Notes: generated by a model from the letters alone, not told the origin. Positions 5,819 to 13,813 are shown, numbered from the stretch's first letter. The stretch is 22,669 nt of DNA from an uncultured Eubacteriales bacterium (GCA_900548615.1 URKW01000019.1:1-22669), one strand, 5' to 3'. Translations and numbers: made by a program.

Positions 5819-6700
5819 TTACGGCGTCTGCGGCTTGATCTCCACCGTTCTGCCGCCGAGACTTTCATAGACCCGGTGGGAGAAGGAGAGAACGGTACGC
5901 CCTCTGGAGGCCTGGCGCAGCGCGTCCAGCACCCGCTCCTCGGTCTCCGCGTCCAGATTTGCGGTGATCTCGTCCAGCAGCAGCACGGCGGGATCGGCCG
6001 CTGCGGCACGGGCGATGGACAGCAGCTGCCACTCGCCCTGGGAGAACATGCCGTCGGTACACACCGTATCGTAGCCCTCCGGCAGCGCCTGAATGGCGTC
6101 GTCGATCCCCGCCAGCTTCGCCGCGTTTCGCGCCATTTCCCCGGTGATCTGCGGATCGTTCAGGGTGATCTGCTCCAGCACTGTTCCCGGTCCGCGGGAA
6201 ATATGCTGCTCCACGCATCTGATGCAGGTGCGCCGCTGCCCATCCGGAATGGCCGCAACGTCCACGCCGCCGATGGTGACCGTGCCGTGCTGGGGCGGAT
6301 AAAGGCCCAGCAGCAGCTTGAACACCGTGCTTTTCCCCGCGCCTGTCCGGCCCACCAGCGTGACCTGCTCGCCCTGTTTCACAGTCAGGGAGAAGTCCTC
6401 CAGCACCGGCTTTTCCCCATAGCCGAAGGTCACATGGGAGAGCGCCACATCGCCCCGCGCCACCTGCACCAGCAGCGTCACCGCGATATAGACCAGCACC
6501 AGTACCGCCATTTGGGCGGCGGTCTCGTTGCCGCCCAGAATGTCGGCAAGGCACTGGGCCAGCCGCCCCTCAAACCACGGCGTGGCCAGCAGGCCCACGT
6601 TATAGATCAACCCGGAGGCCGTCACAAGAGCCAGCGAAAGCCACTCCATGCGGAAATAGGAGCCGATCCGGTCGGGGCGGAACGTCTTACTCTTCCGCAT
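5819..6700 (-). CDS. ABC exporter (fused type) with large in-frame deletion of the membrane domain
   Basis: A 293-residue protein; fused ABC exporters of this kind are about 570-600. Residues 1-81 hold only the first two membrane segments (LALVTASGLIYNVGLLATPW and MAVLVLVYIAVTLLVQV). At about residue 82 the sequence jumps straight to a full ATPase domain: Walker A GRTGAGKST (117-125), signature FSQGEWQLLSIARA, Walker B AVLLLDEI and H-loop His275. The frame is intact and the ATPase motifs look functional. It overlaps the MarR gene by 14 bp. With two membrane helices it can hardly transport alone. It is a gene in decay, a half transporter needing a partner, or an assembly error. Confidence 0.8.
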   Translation of the reverse strand: MRKSKTFRPDRIGSYFRMEWLSLALVTASGLIYNVGLLATPWFEGRLAQCLADILGGNETAAQMAVLVLVYIAVTLLVQVARGDVALSHVTFGYGEKPVLEDFSLTVKQGEQVTLVGRTGAGKSTVFKLLLGLYPPQHGTVTIGGVDVAAIPDGQRRTCIRCVEQHISRGPGTVLEQITLNDPQITGEMARNAAKLAGIDDAIQALPEGYDTVCTDGMFSQGEWQLLSIARAAAADPAVLLLDEITANLDAETEERVLDALRQASRGRTVLSFSHRVYESLGGRTVEIKPQTP

Positions 6701-7166
6701 CGTCCGCTTCGCCTCCCGCCATTTTTTGAAAGTGCGGAAAGCCCGCGCGGCTCTCCTCTTTGGACGCGGTGTACAGCTTGTCCAGCGCCGCCGTGAAGGC
6801 GGCGGCTTCCTCCGGCGTCAAGACGCCGGTCAGGTATTCATAAAAGGACGCTTCGATCTCCGCCTTGGAGGCCTTCAGCCCCTCCGCCTTTTCCGTGGGG
6901 TACAGCAGCTGGCTGCGCCGGTCGTTGGGCGCGTCACGGCGGACGAGATACCCCTTCCCCTCCAGATTTTTCGTCCGCCGGGCGATGGCGGCCTTGTCCG
7001 CGTGCAGCAGCTCCGCCAGCGCCGCCTGCGTACAGCCGGGATTGTGGCGCAGCGCGTGGATCAGGTCGATCTCCGCCGTGCCCACGTCCTTTTCCCGCAG
7101 CGTCCGCAGCACCAGCTTCTCCGCCTCGCGGGCGATTTTTGTGATCTTCCGCTCTGTAATATCCAT
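6687..7166 (-). CDS. MarR-family transcriptional regulator
   Basis: A 159-residue winged helix-turn-helix repressor. The DNA-binding part reads HNPGCTQAALAELLHADKAA, then RRTKNLEGKGYLVRRDAPNDRRSQLLYPT, with the family's DxRs wing. Helical ends form the dimer interface. ATG at 7166 was chosen over GTG at 7172 because GGAGGT ends 4 bp before the ATG and overlaps the GTG. MarR proteins in front of ABC exporters usually repress their own operon and respond to small toxic compounds. Here the exporter is broken, so the regulon may have lost its point. Confidence 0.92.
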   Translation of the reverse strand: MDITERKITKIAREAEKLVLRTLREKDVGTAEIDLIHALRHNPGCTQAALAELLHADKAAIARRTKNLEGKGYLVRRDAPNDRRSQLLYPTEKAEGLKASKAEIEASFYEYLTGVLTPEEAAAFTAALDKLYTASKEESRAGFPHFQKMAGGEADDAEE

Positions 7167-7204
7167 GAGCACCTCCGGTTTTCAAAAGAAGTTGCAGCTA
7201 CATC

Positions 7205-7247
7205 ATTGTATGTGCAACCATTAGACAACGTTCTCTCCTTTTGTCAA
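7205..7247 (-). promoter_or_regulatory. Promoter and likely MarR operator
   Basis: On the minus strand TTGACA (7247-7242) is followed at 17-18 bp by a weak -10 (CTAATG or TAATGG). Downstream lies TTGCACATACAA (7217-7206), a TTG-N6-CAA dyad as in many MarR sites. A further TGCAAC lies at 7189-7194, giving a larger GTTGCA/TGCAAC inverted pair. The regulator assignment is inferred from position. Confidence 0.45.
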
Positions 7248-7260
7248 CATAAACAAAGCA

Positions 7261-7290
7261 GCCGGGAGTCTCTTTTGTGAGACTCCCGGC
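7261..7290 (-). terminator. Terminator of the response regulator-histidine kinase operon
   Basis: A perfect 12-bp stem (GCCGGGAGTCTC with GAGACTCCCGGC) and a 6-nt loop, 18 bp after the kinase stop. The T-run is modest (TGCTTTGTTTA on the minus strand), but the stem is strong. Confidence 0.7.
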
Positions 7291-7307
7291 ACATTTTATG
7301 AGGAAAT

Positions 7308-9227
7308 TCACGCGCGTGGCAAGGTGATATCGGCGCGGAACAGGTCGCCGTCGATGGACAGGTCAAACGTGCCGCCCATCAGCTGCACCAGACTTCCGGC
7401 GATGGACAGGCCCAGACCGCTGCCCTCGGTATGGCGGGACGCGTCGCCCCGGACAAAGCGCTCCATCAGCTCATCGGGAGAGATGTTCAGCTCATCGCGG
7501 GAGACGTTCTTGAAGCTGATGGTGACGGTTTCTTCATCGCAGGCGGCGGCGACGTAAACGCGGGTATCCTCCAGCGCGTACTTGCAGATGTTGCTGACCA
7601 GATTGTCCATAACGCGGCTGAGGAGCCTGCCGTCGGCCTGAACGGATACGGGCTTCTCTGGCGGACGGGCCACCAGCGTCAGGCGGCAGCCGGCCAGCCG
7701 CTCCTGATACTCGCCCACGATCTGGTCGAAAAGCACCGCCACATCCGTAGGCTGCACGTCCACCGGCAGCGCGCCGGAGGACGCCTTGGACGCCTCCACC
7801 AGATCCTCCGTCAGCTTTTTCAGCCGCCGGCTCTGGCGATCCAGCACGGCGATGTACTCCCGCGCCGTCTCTGGCTGAACGTCCACCTTTTGCAGCAGGT
7901 CTACGTAGTTGACGATGGAGGTCAGGGGCGTCTTGATATCGTGGGACACGTTGGTGATGAGCTCGGTCTTCATGCGCTCGGCCTTGGTCTGCTCCCGCAC
8001 CGCCCGCTCCATGCCGGTGCGCAGCTCGTTCATCCGCTGGCCATAGCGCTTGAAGTCGCCGATCAGCGGTCTGGTGTCGATGCTCTGGGAGTAATCTCCC
8101 GCCGCCAGCTTCTCGCCGCCCTTCTGCAGAATGCGCAGATTCAGGGCGATATACAGGATGGCAAGGAACTCCACCAGCTTCATCACTGCAAAGACACCGT
8201 CCACGTAGCCGTAAAGCATCTCTGCAAAGAACACCGCCAGCGTCACCAGCGCGGTTTTCCAGATCAGGGGCAGACCCACAATCGTGCGGCGCAGGCCCCG
8301 GCCCACCGCCCTGATGATGCGCCACACCAGCCGCAGCACCCGTGCGATCAGCGTACCCCGCAGCACCGTCCCGGCCTTGCACTGGGCTGCAAAGGCGCAC
8401 AGGAACAGCAGAAGCACCGGCGCCAGCGCCGCGCAGAACACGGCAAACGCCAATTCGTAGAAAACATCCCATCCCGCGAAAACCGCGCATATCAACGCCA
8501 CCAGCCACACATCCGCCGGGATTTTGTCCAGCCATGTCAGGTGGATGCCCTCGCGGCCCGCCCAGTGTCCGGCGGAGACCATGGAGAAGCCAAAGCACAG
8601 CAGCGTCAGCAGCAGAAACAGCACCGTCAGGAACACCGTCAGTCCGATGTGCTCCAGCAGCCATGTCATCACCAGATAGGAATAGCCGGGGAATTCATCC
8701 GCAGGCAGCAGGTCGGCGGCGATGGTCAGCTCCTCCTTCGTCCCGTCGGCAAAGATGAGCGTAAAGGTTCGCTGTGTGGAGTACAGCGGCTTGTCGCTGT
8801 CCGTCAGTTCAAAGTTTTCAAAGGTGATCTCTCTGGTATCCTTGTTAATGACTGCCAGATGGCAGTCGGTGTCCTCACGGGAGAAGCTTTCCGAGAAGGC
8901 GCGGGGCAGATCGTCCAGCACCTGCTGCTGTTCCTCGTCGGTAATGTCGGCGGTAGTGGTATCCGAAGTATCCGTATCGGGCGTGTCATCCGCCAGCAAG
9001 CCGGCGTTGGCCATCGTGCCTCGCAGATAGTAGTAGGCGTTGTGAATGGCGCTGCTGCACTGTGATTCATACATCGTTTCCCGCATGTACGCGCCGCCAT
9101 CCAGAAATACGTCGTAGCTGACCAGAATGCCGACGCCAAGGCCGCCCAGCACCGTCATGGTGCCGAACAGCAGCGTCAGGAAAAAGGACATCAGCTTGGC
9201 CCATGTTTTATCCAGAAGTCGTTTCAT
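7308..9227 (-). CDS. Membrane sensor histidine kinase, multi-pass
   Basis: A 639-residue sensor kinase. A first membrane segment (about 13-37) is followed by an outside domain rich in Asp/Thr (about 40-180). Further segments lie at about 190-216, 240-282 and 322-363, then a HAMP-like stretch (about 365-400). The dimerisation/phospho-acceptor domain has His429 in NVSHDIKTPLTS. The ATPase domain has N-box DNLVSNICKY and G-box GSGLGLSIA. The usual DxGxG box is replaced by KNVSRDELN, which I recall in a clostridial kinase group where activity is kept. The start ATG overlaps the regulator stop as ATGA. The several central helices are unusual and could sense lipid or peptide stress. Confidence 0.93.
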   Translation of the reverse strand: MKRLLDKTWAKLMSFFLTLLFGTMTVLGGLGVGILVSYDVFLDGGAYMRETMYESQCSSAIHNAYYYLRGTMANAGLLADDTPDTDTSDTTTADITDEEQQQVLDDLPRAFSESFSREDTDCHLAVINKDTREITFENFELTDSDKPLYSTQRTFTLIFADGTKEELTIAADLLPADEFPGYSYLVMTWLLEHIGLTVFLTVLFLLLTLLCFGFSMVSAGHWAGREGIHLTWLDKIPADVWLVALICAVFAGWDVFYELAFAVFCAALAPVLLLFLCAFAAQCKAGTVLRGTLIARVLRLVWRIIRAVGRGLRRTIVGLPLIWKTALVTLAVFFAEMLYGYVDGVFAVMKLVEFLAILYIALNLRILQKGGEKLAAGDYSQSIDTRPLIGDFKRYGQRMNELRTGMERAVREQTKAERMKTELITNVSHDIKTPLTSIVNYVDLLQKVDVQPETAREYIAVLDRQSRRLKKLTEDLVEASKASSGALPVDVQPTDVAVLFDQIVGEYQERLAGCRLTLVARPPEKPVSVQADGRLLSRVMDNLVSNICKYALEDTRVYVAAACDEETVTISFKNVSRDELNISPDELMERFVRGDASRHTEGSGLGLSIAGSLVQLMGGTFDLSIDGDLFRADITLPRA

Positions 9228-9919
9228 GTGGGGGTTCCCTCCATTTTATAGCCCTTGCCCCAGACCACCTTGATGTACCGGGGCTCCGAGGGGTTGATCT
9301 CCAGCTTTTCCCGCAGATGCCGGATGTGCACGGCGATAGCGCCTGTGGCGTTCAGCGGCACGTCGTCCCACACCCGGCGGTAGATCTCGCTGGGGGAGAA
9401 CACCGTCCCGGCATTCTGCATGAGGAAGCGGAGAATATCGTATTCTTTCGGTGTCAGCGCCACCGGGTCGCCGTCCACGGTGACGGCCTTGGCGTTGTCG
9501 TCCAGACAGATGCCGCCGATGACCAGCGTGCTGGGCCGCACCTGCCCGCCGCCCAGCTGCAAATACCGCCGCAGCTGGGAGCGTACCCGCGCCAGCATCT
9601 CCACCGGATTAAAGGGCTTGGTGATGTAGTCGTCCGCCCCTACGTTCAGGCCCAGCACCTTGTCGGTGTCCTCACCCTTGGCGGTCAGCAGGATCACCGG
9701 CACATTGCTGGTCTGCCGCAGCTGGGCCATGGCGGTCAGGCCGTCCATGACAGGCATCATGATATCCATGAGGATGAGGTGCACATCCTCACGGGCGGCC
9801 ACGGACAGAGCCTCTTTGCCGTTGCCGGCGGACAGCACCCGGTAGCCCTCGGCCTTCAGGTATATTTCAAGGGCGGAAACGATATCCTTTTCGTCATCAA
9901 CCACCAGAATCGTGTACAT
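9224..9919 (-). CDS. OmpR/PhoB-family response regulator
   Basis: A 231-residue DNA-binding regulator. Receiver domain residues 1-118 have Asp8/Asp9, phospho-acceptor Asp52 (LMDIMMP), Thr79 and Lys101 (TKPFN). The winged helix (about 130-228) has the recognition stretch GAIAVHIRHLREKL and ends VVWGKGYKM. AGGAGG precedes the ATG. It overlaps the kinase gene by 4 bp, so the two form one two-component system. The upstream gene in the same direction is a membrane glycosyltransferase, whose promoter has OmpR-style direct repeats. Control of that gene by this regulator is a reasonable guess. Confidence 0.95.
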   Translation of the reverse strand: MYTILVVDDEKDIVSALEIYLKAEGYRVLSAGNGKEALSVAAREDVHLILMDIMMPVMDGLTAMAQLRQTSNVPVILLTAKGEDTDKVLGLNVGADDYITKPFNPVEMLARVRSQLRRYLQLGGGQVRPSTLVIGGICLDDNAKAVTVDGDPVALTPKEYDILRFLMQNAGTVFSPSEIYRRVWDDVPLNATGAIAVHIRHLREKLEINPSEPRYIKVVWGKGYKMEGTPT

Positions 9920-9957
9920 AGTGTGTCCTCCTGCGGCAGTAAGTTTGGTCTATCTCT

Positions 9958-9986
9958 ATCATACCCCCTCCCGCCCGATTGCACAA
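9958..9986 (-). promoter_or_regulatory. Promoter of the response regulator-kinase operon
   Basis: On the minus strand TTGTGC (9986-9981) and TATGAT (9963-9958) are 17 bp apart. They lie just past the glycosyltransferase stop (9989), so the two-component pair can be transcribed on its own as well as by read-through, as no terminator is seen between. Confidence 0.5.
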
Positions 9987-9988
9987 GG

Positions 9989-11245
9989 TCAATTCTTGGC
10001 GGCAGGATAGGGCAGTGAGGACAGGTTCACGCTGTGGTGGATGGGCTTCCACTCCACCTTCATGAACAGCGCCGCCATGGAGATGGGCAGGTATGTCAGC
10101 ATGAACAGCGGGAAGGTCAGGGTATAGGCGATCTTCTTCCACGCCGGGGCGTGGATACGCTTCCACTCGCTGGCTACGGTAATGCCGCCCAGCACCAGCA
10201 GCGTGGCAAGGATACTGCCCATGCACTCCAGCAGCGACCGCATGGCGAACCATACCCCGACGCCCTGCATCAGCCCCAGCACCGACAAGGTGATGTTGGC
10301 CAGCAGGCACAGCGCCGTCAGAATGAAGGCCGGCAGGATGGACATGGACATGTCGAAGCAGCTCCAGCTGCCCTTGGCCGCGCCCTTCAGCAGATCAGCG
10401 CCGTACCGGCGGAATACCTGAAGGTATCCCTTGGCCCAGCGCAGCCGCTGCCGCACGGACTGGCGGAAGCCGGTGGGCTGCTCGTCGTACAGCACGGCGT
10501 CCTCGCAGATGGCGATTTTTTCGCCCCGGAGAATGTGATACACAGAGAACTCGATATCCTCGGTCAGCAGATAAAACCGCCAGCCGTGGCTCTCGTCCAG
10601 CACCCGCTGGGAGAACAGAAAGCCCGTACCGCCCACGGCGGCGCTGCTGCCCAACCGGTTACGGGCACCGTTGAGGTAGCGGCTCTCCCGCAGGAACCAC
10701 AGGGCGTAGCCTGCGCTGATCCAGTTGCCGCCGAAATTCTTGCTGTTGCGGTAGCTGGTGACGATCTGGTGGCCGTTGGAGAACATCGCGTTCATCCGCT
10801 CTATGTAGTCCGGAGCCAGCAGGTTGTCGGCGTCAAACACGAAGTAGCCGTCAAAGCCCTCCGGATAGTCCGCACCGATGTTCTGGAGCAGGAAGTCCAG
10901 CGCGTAGCCCTTGCCCACGTTCAGCTGGTTGAACCGCTCATACACCACCGCGCCATGGGCGCGGGCAATGGCAGCGGTACGGTCGGTGCAGTTGTCCGCC
11001 GCCACGAATACCGTCACAAGAGACATGTCATAGGTCTGCGCCCGGAGACTGTCCAGCAGGCCGGAGATGACGTTCTCCTCGTTCCGGGCGGCGATCAGCA
11101 CCGCGTAGCGGTGGGGCCGTGCCGGCGCGGTAAGGGGCTTAGGCTTTTTTGCCAGCACCAGCGGGATATAGAGGAACTGATAGGTATAGCAGATAAAAAA
11201 CAGCGCCGAGATAACGGCGTTGATGGTGCGCAGCGTGGTCTCCAT
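9989..11245 (-). CDS. Membrane-bound family 2 glycosyltransferase
   Basis: A 418-residue GT2 enzyme of the processive, membrane-anchored type (cellulose/hyaluronan/poly-GlcNAc synthase-like). It has an N-terminal membrane segment (about 8-32) and a nucleotide-sugar fold starting YAVLIAARNEENVI. Catalytic motifs are ADNCTD (83-88), DAD at 138-140, TED at 228-230 and QRLRW at 266-270. Two to four C-terminal helices follow (about 303-355 and 375-395). The full set of D, DxD, TED and QxxRW points to polymer or glycolipid synthesis at the cytoplasmic membrane face. The sugar and product are unknown. The start ATG has a modest AAAGGA site 11 bp upstream. Confidence 0.92.
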   Translation of the reverse strand: METTLRTINAVISALFFICYTYQFLYIPLVLAKKPKPLTAPARPHRYAVLIAARNEENVISGLLDSLRAQTYDMSLVTVFVAADNCTDRTAAIARAHGAVVYERFNQLNVGKGYALDFLLQNIGADYPEGFDGYFVFDADNLLAPDYIERMNAMFSNGHQIVTSYRNSKNFGGNWISAGYALWFLRESRYLNGARNRLGSSAAVGGTGFLFSQRVLDESHGWRFYLLTEDIEFSVYHILRGEKIAICEDAVLYDEQPTGFRQSVRQRLRWAKGYLQVFRRYGADLLKGAAKGSWSCFDMSMSILPAFILTALCLLANITLSVLGLMQGVGVWFAMRSLLECMGSILATLLVLGGITVASEWKRIHAPAWKKIAYTLTFPLFMLTYLPISMAALFMKVEWKPIHHSVNLSSLPYPAAKN

Positions 11246-11270
11246 AAAGGCACGTCCTTTCTTCTCTTTC

Positions 11271-11312
11271 TGCCATCGATTGACAAGGGTCTGCCCTTGT
11301 CAATCGATGGCA
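11271..11312 (-). repeat. Perfect 19-bp inverted repeat at the glycosyltransferase mRNA 5' end
   Basis: Positions 11271-11289 and 11294-11312 are exact reverse complements with a 4-nt loop (CAGA on the minus strand). Each arm holds ATCGATTGACAAGGG. No T-run follows on either strand, so it is not a normal terminator. From the promoter predicted next to it, transcription starts close to 11311, which places the hairpin at the very 5' end of the mRNA, 25 bp before the start codon. It may protect the mRNA, or act as a DNA operator overlapping the start point. Confidence 0.75.
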
Positions 11313-11317
11313 CCTTT

Positions 11318-11346
11318 ATGGTAACAAACGCCGGATTAAGAAACAA
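11318..11346 (-). promoter_or_regulatory. Promoter of the glycosyltransferase gene
   Basis: On the minus strand TTGTTT (11346-11341) and TACCAT (11323-11318) are 17 bp apart. Both boxes are imperfect, which fits a promoter needing an activator at the repeats upstream. Confidence 0.5.
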
Positions 11347-11374
11347 TCAGGGGGAGGTTTAAGGTTTTATTAAG
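11336..11374 (-). promoter_or_regulatory. TTAAG direct repeats, candidate response-regulator site
   Basis: CTTAA on the minus strand (plus-strand TTAAG) occurs at 11370-11374 and 11359-11363, an 11-bp step, and again at 11336-11340, 23 bp further. Eleven-bp direct repeats just upstream of a -35 box are how OmpR-family activators bind. The neighbouring response regulator is the obvious candidate. Inferred. Confidence 0.4.
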
Positions 11375-11391
11375 ACGCACCCCTTCCGAAT

Positions 11392-11421
11392 AAAAAAAGA
11401 GGGGCCGAAGCCCCCTTTTTT
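11392..11421 (-). terminator. Rho-independent terminator with UUCG loop
   Basis: On the minus strand GGGGC-TTCG-GCCCC is followed by T, C and seven T. The cUUCGg tetraloop and T-run mark leftward termination; flanking A-run and T-run make it usable both ways. It lies 9 bp after the stop of a small open frame. Confidence 0.8.
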
Positions 11422-11429
11422 CACCGATA

Positions 11430-11549
11430 TCATCCGTCCCACGGATACCAGATCTCACCCTGTTCGGCCACGTACCAGATGCCGTCCCGTTCGCAGACCT
11501 GTCGCCATATTTTGTTGCACCGGCATCCCCAAAACGCAGGTCGAAGCAA
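11430..11549 (-). CDS. Possible small protein, Trp-rich, 39 residues
   Basis: An open frame from TTG (11549) to TGA (11430) translates with a protein-like C-terminus: CERDGIWYVAEQGEIWYPWDG is its last part, minus the first Cys in the longest run I quote as ERDGIWYVAEQ and EIWYPWDG. It has four Trp-containing repeats of style IWY/IWYP and three Cys (C9, C11, C19). A strong UUCG terminator directly follows, as for a real transcript end. The TTG start has only a weak AGATAGG site and no clear promoter, and the frame is closed by TAG just before. It could be a real small gene, the last part of a lost gene, or chance. I do not recognise it. Confidence 0.35.
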   Translation of the reverse strand: MLRPAFWGCRCNKIWRQVCERDGIWYVAEQGEIWYPWDG

Positions 11550-11593
11550 TTCCTATCTTCTCAAAAGGGCTATGCTTTTTTGACAAGCTAACA

Positions 11594-11612
11594 GGAAACC
11601 CGCATGGTTTCC
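11594..11612 (-). terminator. Weak hairpin after the AEC permease gene
   Basis: GGAAACC and GGTTTCC form a 7-bp stem with a 5-nt loop, enclosed by an outer TTGACA/TGTCAA pair at about 11576-11620. It is 28 bp past the permease stop. There is no clear T-run right after it, so termination is uncertain. Confidence 0.35.
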
Positions 11613-11640
11613 GGTGTCAAGCAGTTCTGTAACGCAGCTC

Positions 11641-12567
11641 TTACCCCATCAGGTGCTGGGCCAGTCCCACCACCGGCGGGATGGTCAGCACGGAGAGGGC
11701 GGTAAACACCGACACCACGCTGGAGGCCAGCCGGGTGTCGCGCTCGAATTTCTGGGCAAACATACTCAGCAGCGCGGCAGGCGGCGTGCTGGCGGCGATG
11801 ACCGTCACCAGCGCCACGGCGCTGTCCACCCGCAGGGCGTAGCACCCTCCCACCGTCAGCAGCGGGATCACCGCCAGACGCAGCACCAGCGCCGTCCAGG
11901 ATCGGCGGTCGGCAAAGGCGTGGCGGAAATTGGCGTGGCTCAGCTGATAACCCACCACGATGGTAGGCAGCGGCGTATTCATGCTTGCCAGATAGTTCAG
12001 CGGCGTCATAACGATCTCCGGCAGGCTCACCGACAGCAGATACAGCACCATGGCCGCCGCCACGCTCAGCACGCCGGGATTCAGCAGGATAGACTTCAGC
12101 CGCAGCTTACTGGTGTCATGGGTAATCATATAAACGCCCATTGTCCACGTCAGCACCGTGAACACCACCACGTAGGCCGATCCGTAGAACACGCCGATGC
12201 TGCCCAGCAGCGCCGTCATCAACGGATAGCCCATAAAGCCGCAGTTGGAGAACACCGCGCCGAACTGCAGCACCCCGCAGGTGCCGTCCTTTCCCCGCAG
12301 CGCCGCGTAGGCCAGCAGAATGCTGACGGCATGCACCGCCGCCGCCAGCAGCAGGCACACCAGAAAGTTATGCAGATCCGCCGTGTCCTTCTCCCGCTGG
12401 AAGGCCACCACCATCATGGCGGGCGACACCGCGTACATCACCAGATTCGTCATGGCAAGGCTGCCCTTGTCCCCCATCAGCTTGGCCTTACCCAGGGCAA
12501 AGCCCACCGCCATCAAGGCAAACAGGATCAGCACCTGCTCGCCCACCGTCAGAAAAGAACCGATCAT
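11641..12567 (-). CDS. AEC-family (auxin efflux carrier-like) permease
   Basis: A 308-residue membrane protein with about ten hydrophobic segments in two halves. Family marks are the N-terminal LMAVGFALGKAKLM, the FSNCGFMGYPL motif near the centre of the first half, and ASTPPAALLSMFAQKF in the second half. Bacterial AEC proteins export or exchange small organic acids such as malate, but the substrate here is unknown. The start ATG overlaps the stop of the MFS gene as ATGA (12564-12567), so it is co-transcribed and probably translationally coupled. Length is normal for the family. Confidence 0.9.
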   Translation of the reverse strand: MIGSFLTVGEQVLILFALMAVGFALGKAKLMGDKGSLAMTNLVMYAVSPAMMVVAFQREKDTADLHNFLVCLLLAAAVHAVSILLAYAALRGKDGTCGVLQFGAVFSNCGFMGYPLMTALLGSIGVFYGSAYVVVFTVLTWTMGVYMITHDTSKLRLKSILLNPGVLSVAAAMVLYLLSVSLPEIVMTPLNYLASMNTPLPTIVVGYQLSHANFRHAFADRRSWTALVLRLAVIPLLTVGGCYALRVDSAVALVTVIAASTPPAALLSMFAQKFERDTRLASSVVSVFTALSVLTIPPVVGLAQHLMG

Positions 12568-13766
12568 TTTTCTTTGCCCCTCTTGTCAAAATACCCGGAC
12601 GTGGCCAAAGCCACCACCAGCAGTCCCACCACGGCGGCGGCTGCGTTGAACAGCAACATGGCGTTCACGTCCACCCGATCCACCAGCGTACCGCTGACGG
12701 CGGTCATCACCGCCGGGCCCACGCCGTTGGAGAAAATGTGGATCAGGCCCTGTCCCTTGGCCTGATTGGCGGCGTCCAGCGTCTCCGCCGCGTAGTACAC
12801 GGTGGCAGGCAGGAACACGCCGAACTCGAAAAATTGCAGCGCCGCCGACACGTACAGCAGCGTCGGCGTCCTGGCCAGTAGAAACAGCACGTCCTTGGCC
12901 ACAAAGGCGGCGGCGCATAGCAAAAACATGCCCCGCAGGGACAGCTTCTGCCGCATCCGGGAGAACAGCGTCATGGCGGGCAGCTCCATAAAGGCGGACA
13001 CCGCCAGCACCACGCCCATCAGGCTCTCTCCCGCGCCCACCTTGTCCACAATGTGTATCATATAGGTGTTACAGGCGTTGTGGCCGCCCTGCAAAAGCGC
13101 GCAGCCCATCAGCATCACCGGAAAGGCCGGATACTTCTTCAGCAGCGCCCACAGCCCCAGCACCTTGGGCGACTCTCCCTCCTGAGCCGCCGGAACAGGC
13201 GGCAGCGGATAGCGGAACGTCCAGACGGCGATGATCTGCAGCACCAGCGCCGCCAGCAGCACCGGCAGGATCACCGTCGGCGCACGCTTTTCCAGCACGA
13301 AGCCCAGCACCAGCGCCACGATGGCGTAGGTGGTGGAGCCGGTGCCCCGGCCGAGGCCGTAGTTGACGTTGACGCCCCGCAGGTGATACTCCATCACCAT
13401 GCTGTTGAAAAACGGCGAGGTGCTCACCAGCAGTACGCCGATCACGGCGTAGGCCACCACCAGCACCGTCTTGCTGCCGGTGCTCACCGTCATGACCACT
13501 GCCGCCGCCAGCGTCAGCAGCGACAGCACCAGCGCCAGACGGCGGCTGGTCCACCGGCTGTCCGCGTCCGACAGGGCGGCCAGCGCCGGCTGGAGCAGCA
13601 GTGGCAGCACCAGCGCCAGCGACGTGACCACGCCCAGCGTGCTGTTGCTCAGCCCCAGATACAGCAGCAGCACCGGCCCAAAGCCCCAGATGGCCGAGAA
13701 TCCGGCGAAATAGCTGCCCTGCATGGCGGCGTGATGGATATCCACTTTTCTGGCAAGCTTGTCCAT
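12564..13766 (-). CDS. MFS transporter, sugar/nucleoside-like (MFS_1_like)
   Basis: A 400-residue major facilitator protein with 12 predicted membrane segments and a central cytoplasmic loop (about 205-225, AAQEGESPKVLG). The first loop has LAALSDADSRWTSRR, matching the DxxxRR-type loop 2-3 motif. Charged residues in helices and NVNYGLGRGTGS after helix 4 recall the lactose/maltose-like PF12832 group. GGAGGAGCGCC precedes the ATG. It is the first gene of an operon with the AEC permease. Two transporters of different families with no enzyme give no firm hint of the substrate. Confidence 0.9.
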   Translation of the reverse strand: MDKLARKVDIHHAAMQGSYFAGFSAIWGFGPVLLLYLGLSNSTLGVVTSLALVLPLLLQPALAALSDADSRWTSRRLALVLSLLTLAAAVVMTVSTGSKTVLVVAYAVIGVLLVSTSPFFNSMVMEYHLRGVNVNYGLGRGTGSTTYAIVALVLGFVLEKRAPTVILPVLLAALVLQIIAVWTFRYPLPPVPAAQEGESPKVLGLWALLKKYPAFPVMLMGCALLQGGHNACNTYMIHIVDKVGAGESLMGVVLAVSAFMELPAMTLFSRMRQKLSLRGMFLLCAAAFVAKDVLFLLARTPTLLYVSAALQFFEFGVFLPATVYYAAETLDAANQAKGQGLIHIFSNGVGPAVMTAVSGTLVDRVDVNAMLLFNAAAAVVGLLVVALATSGYFDKRGKEK

Positions 13767-13813
13767 GGCGCTCCTCCGCTGCGAAACATATTAAATAGGT
13801 GTGAACATGCTCC

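Noticed and set aside
7431..9065. A 544-codon plus-strand open frame
   Set aside because: Antisense to the multi-pass histidine kinase; low-complexity Gln/His/Arg composition and no ribosome site.
10034..11362. A 442-codon plus-strand open frame
   Set aside because: Antisense to the glycosyltransferase and running through its promoter and hairpin; no recognisable domain.
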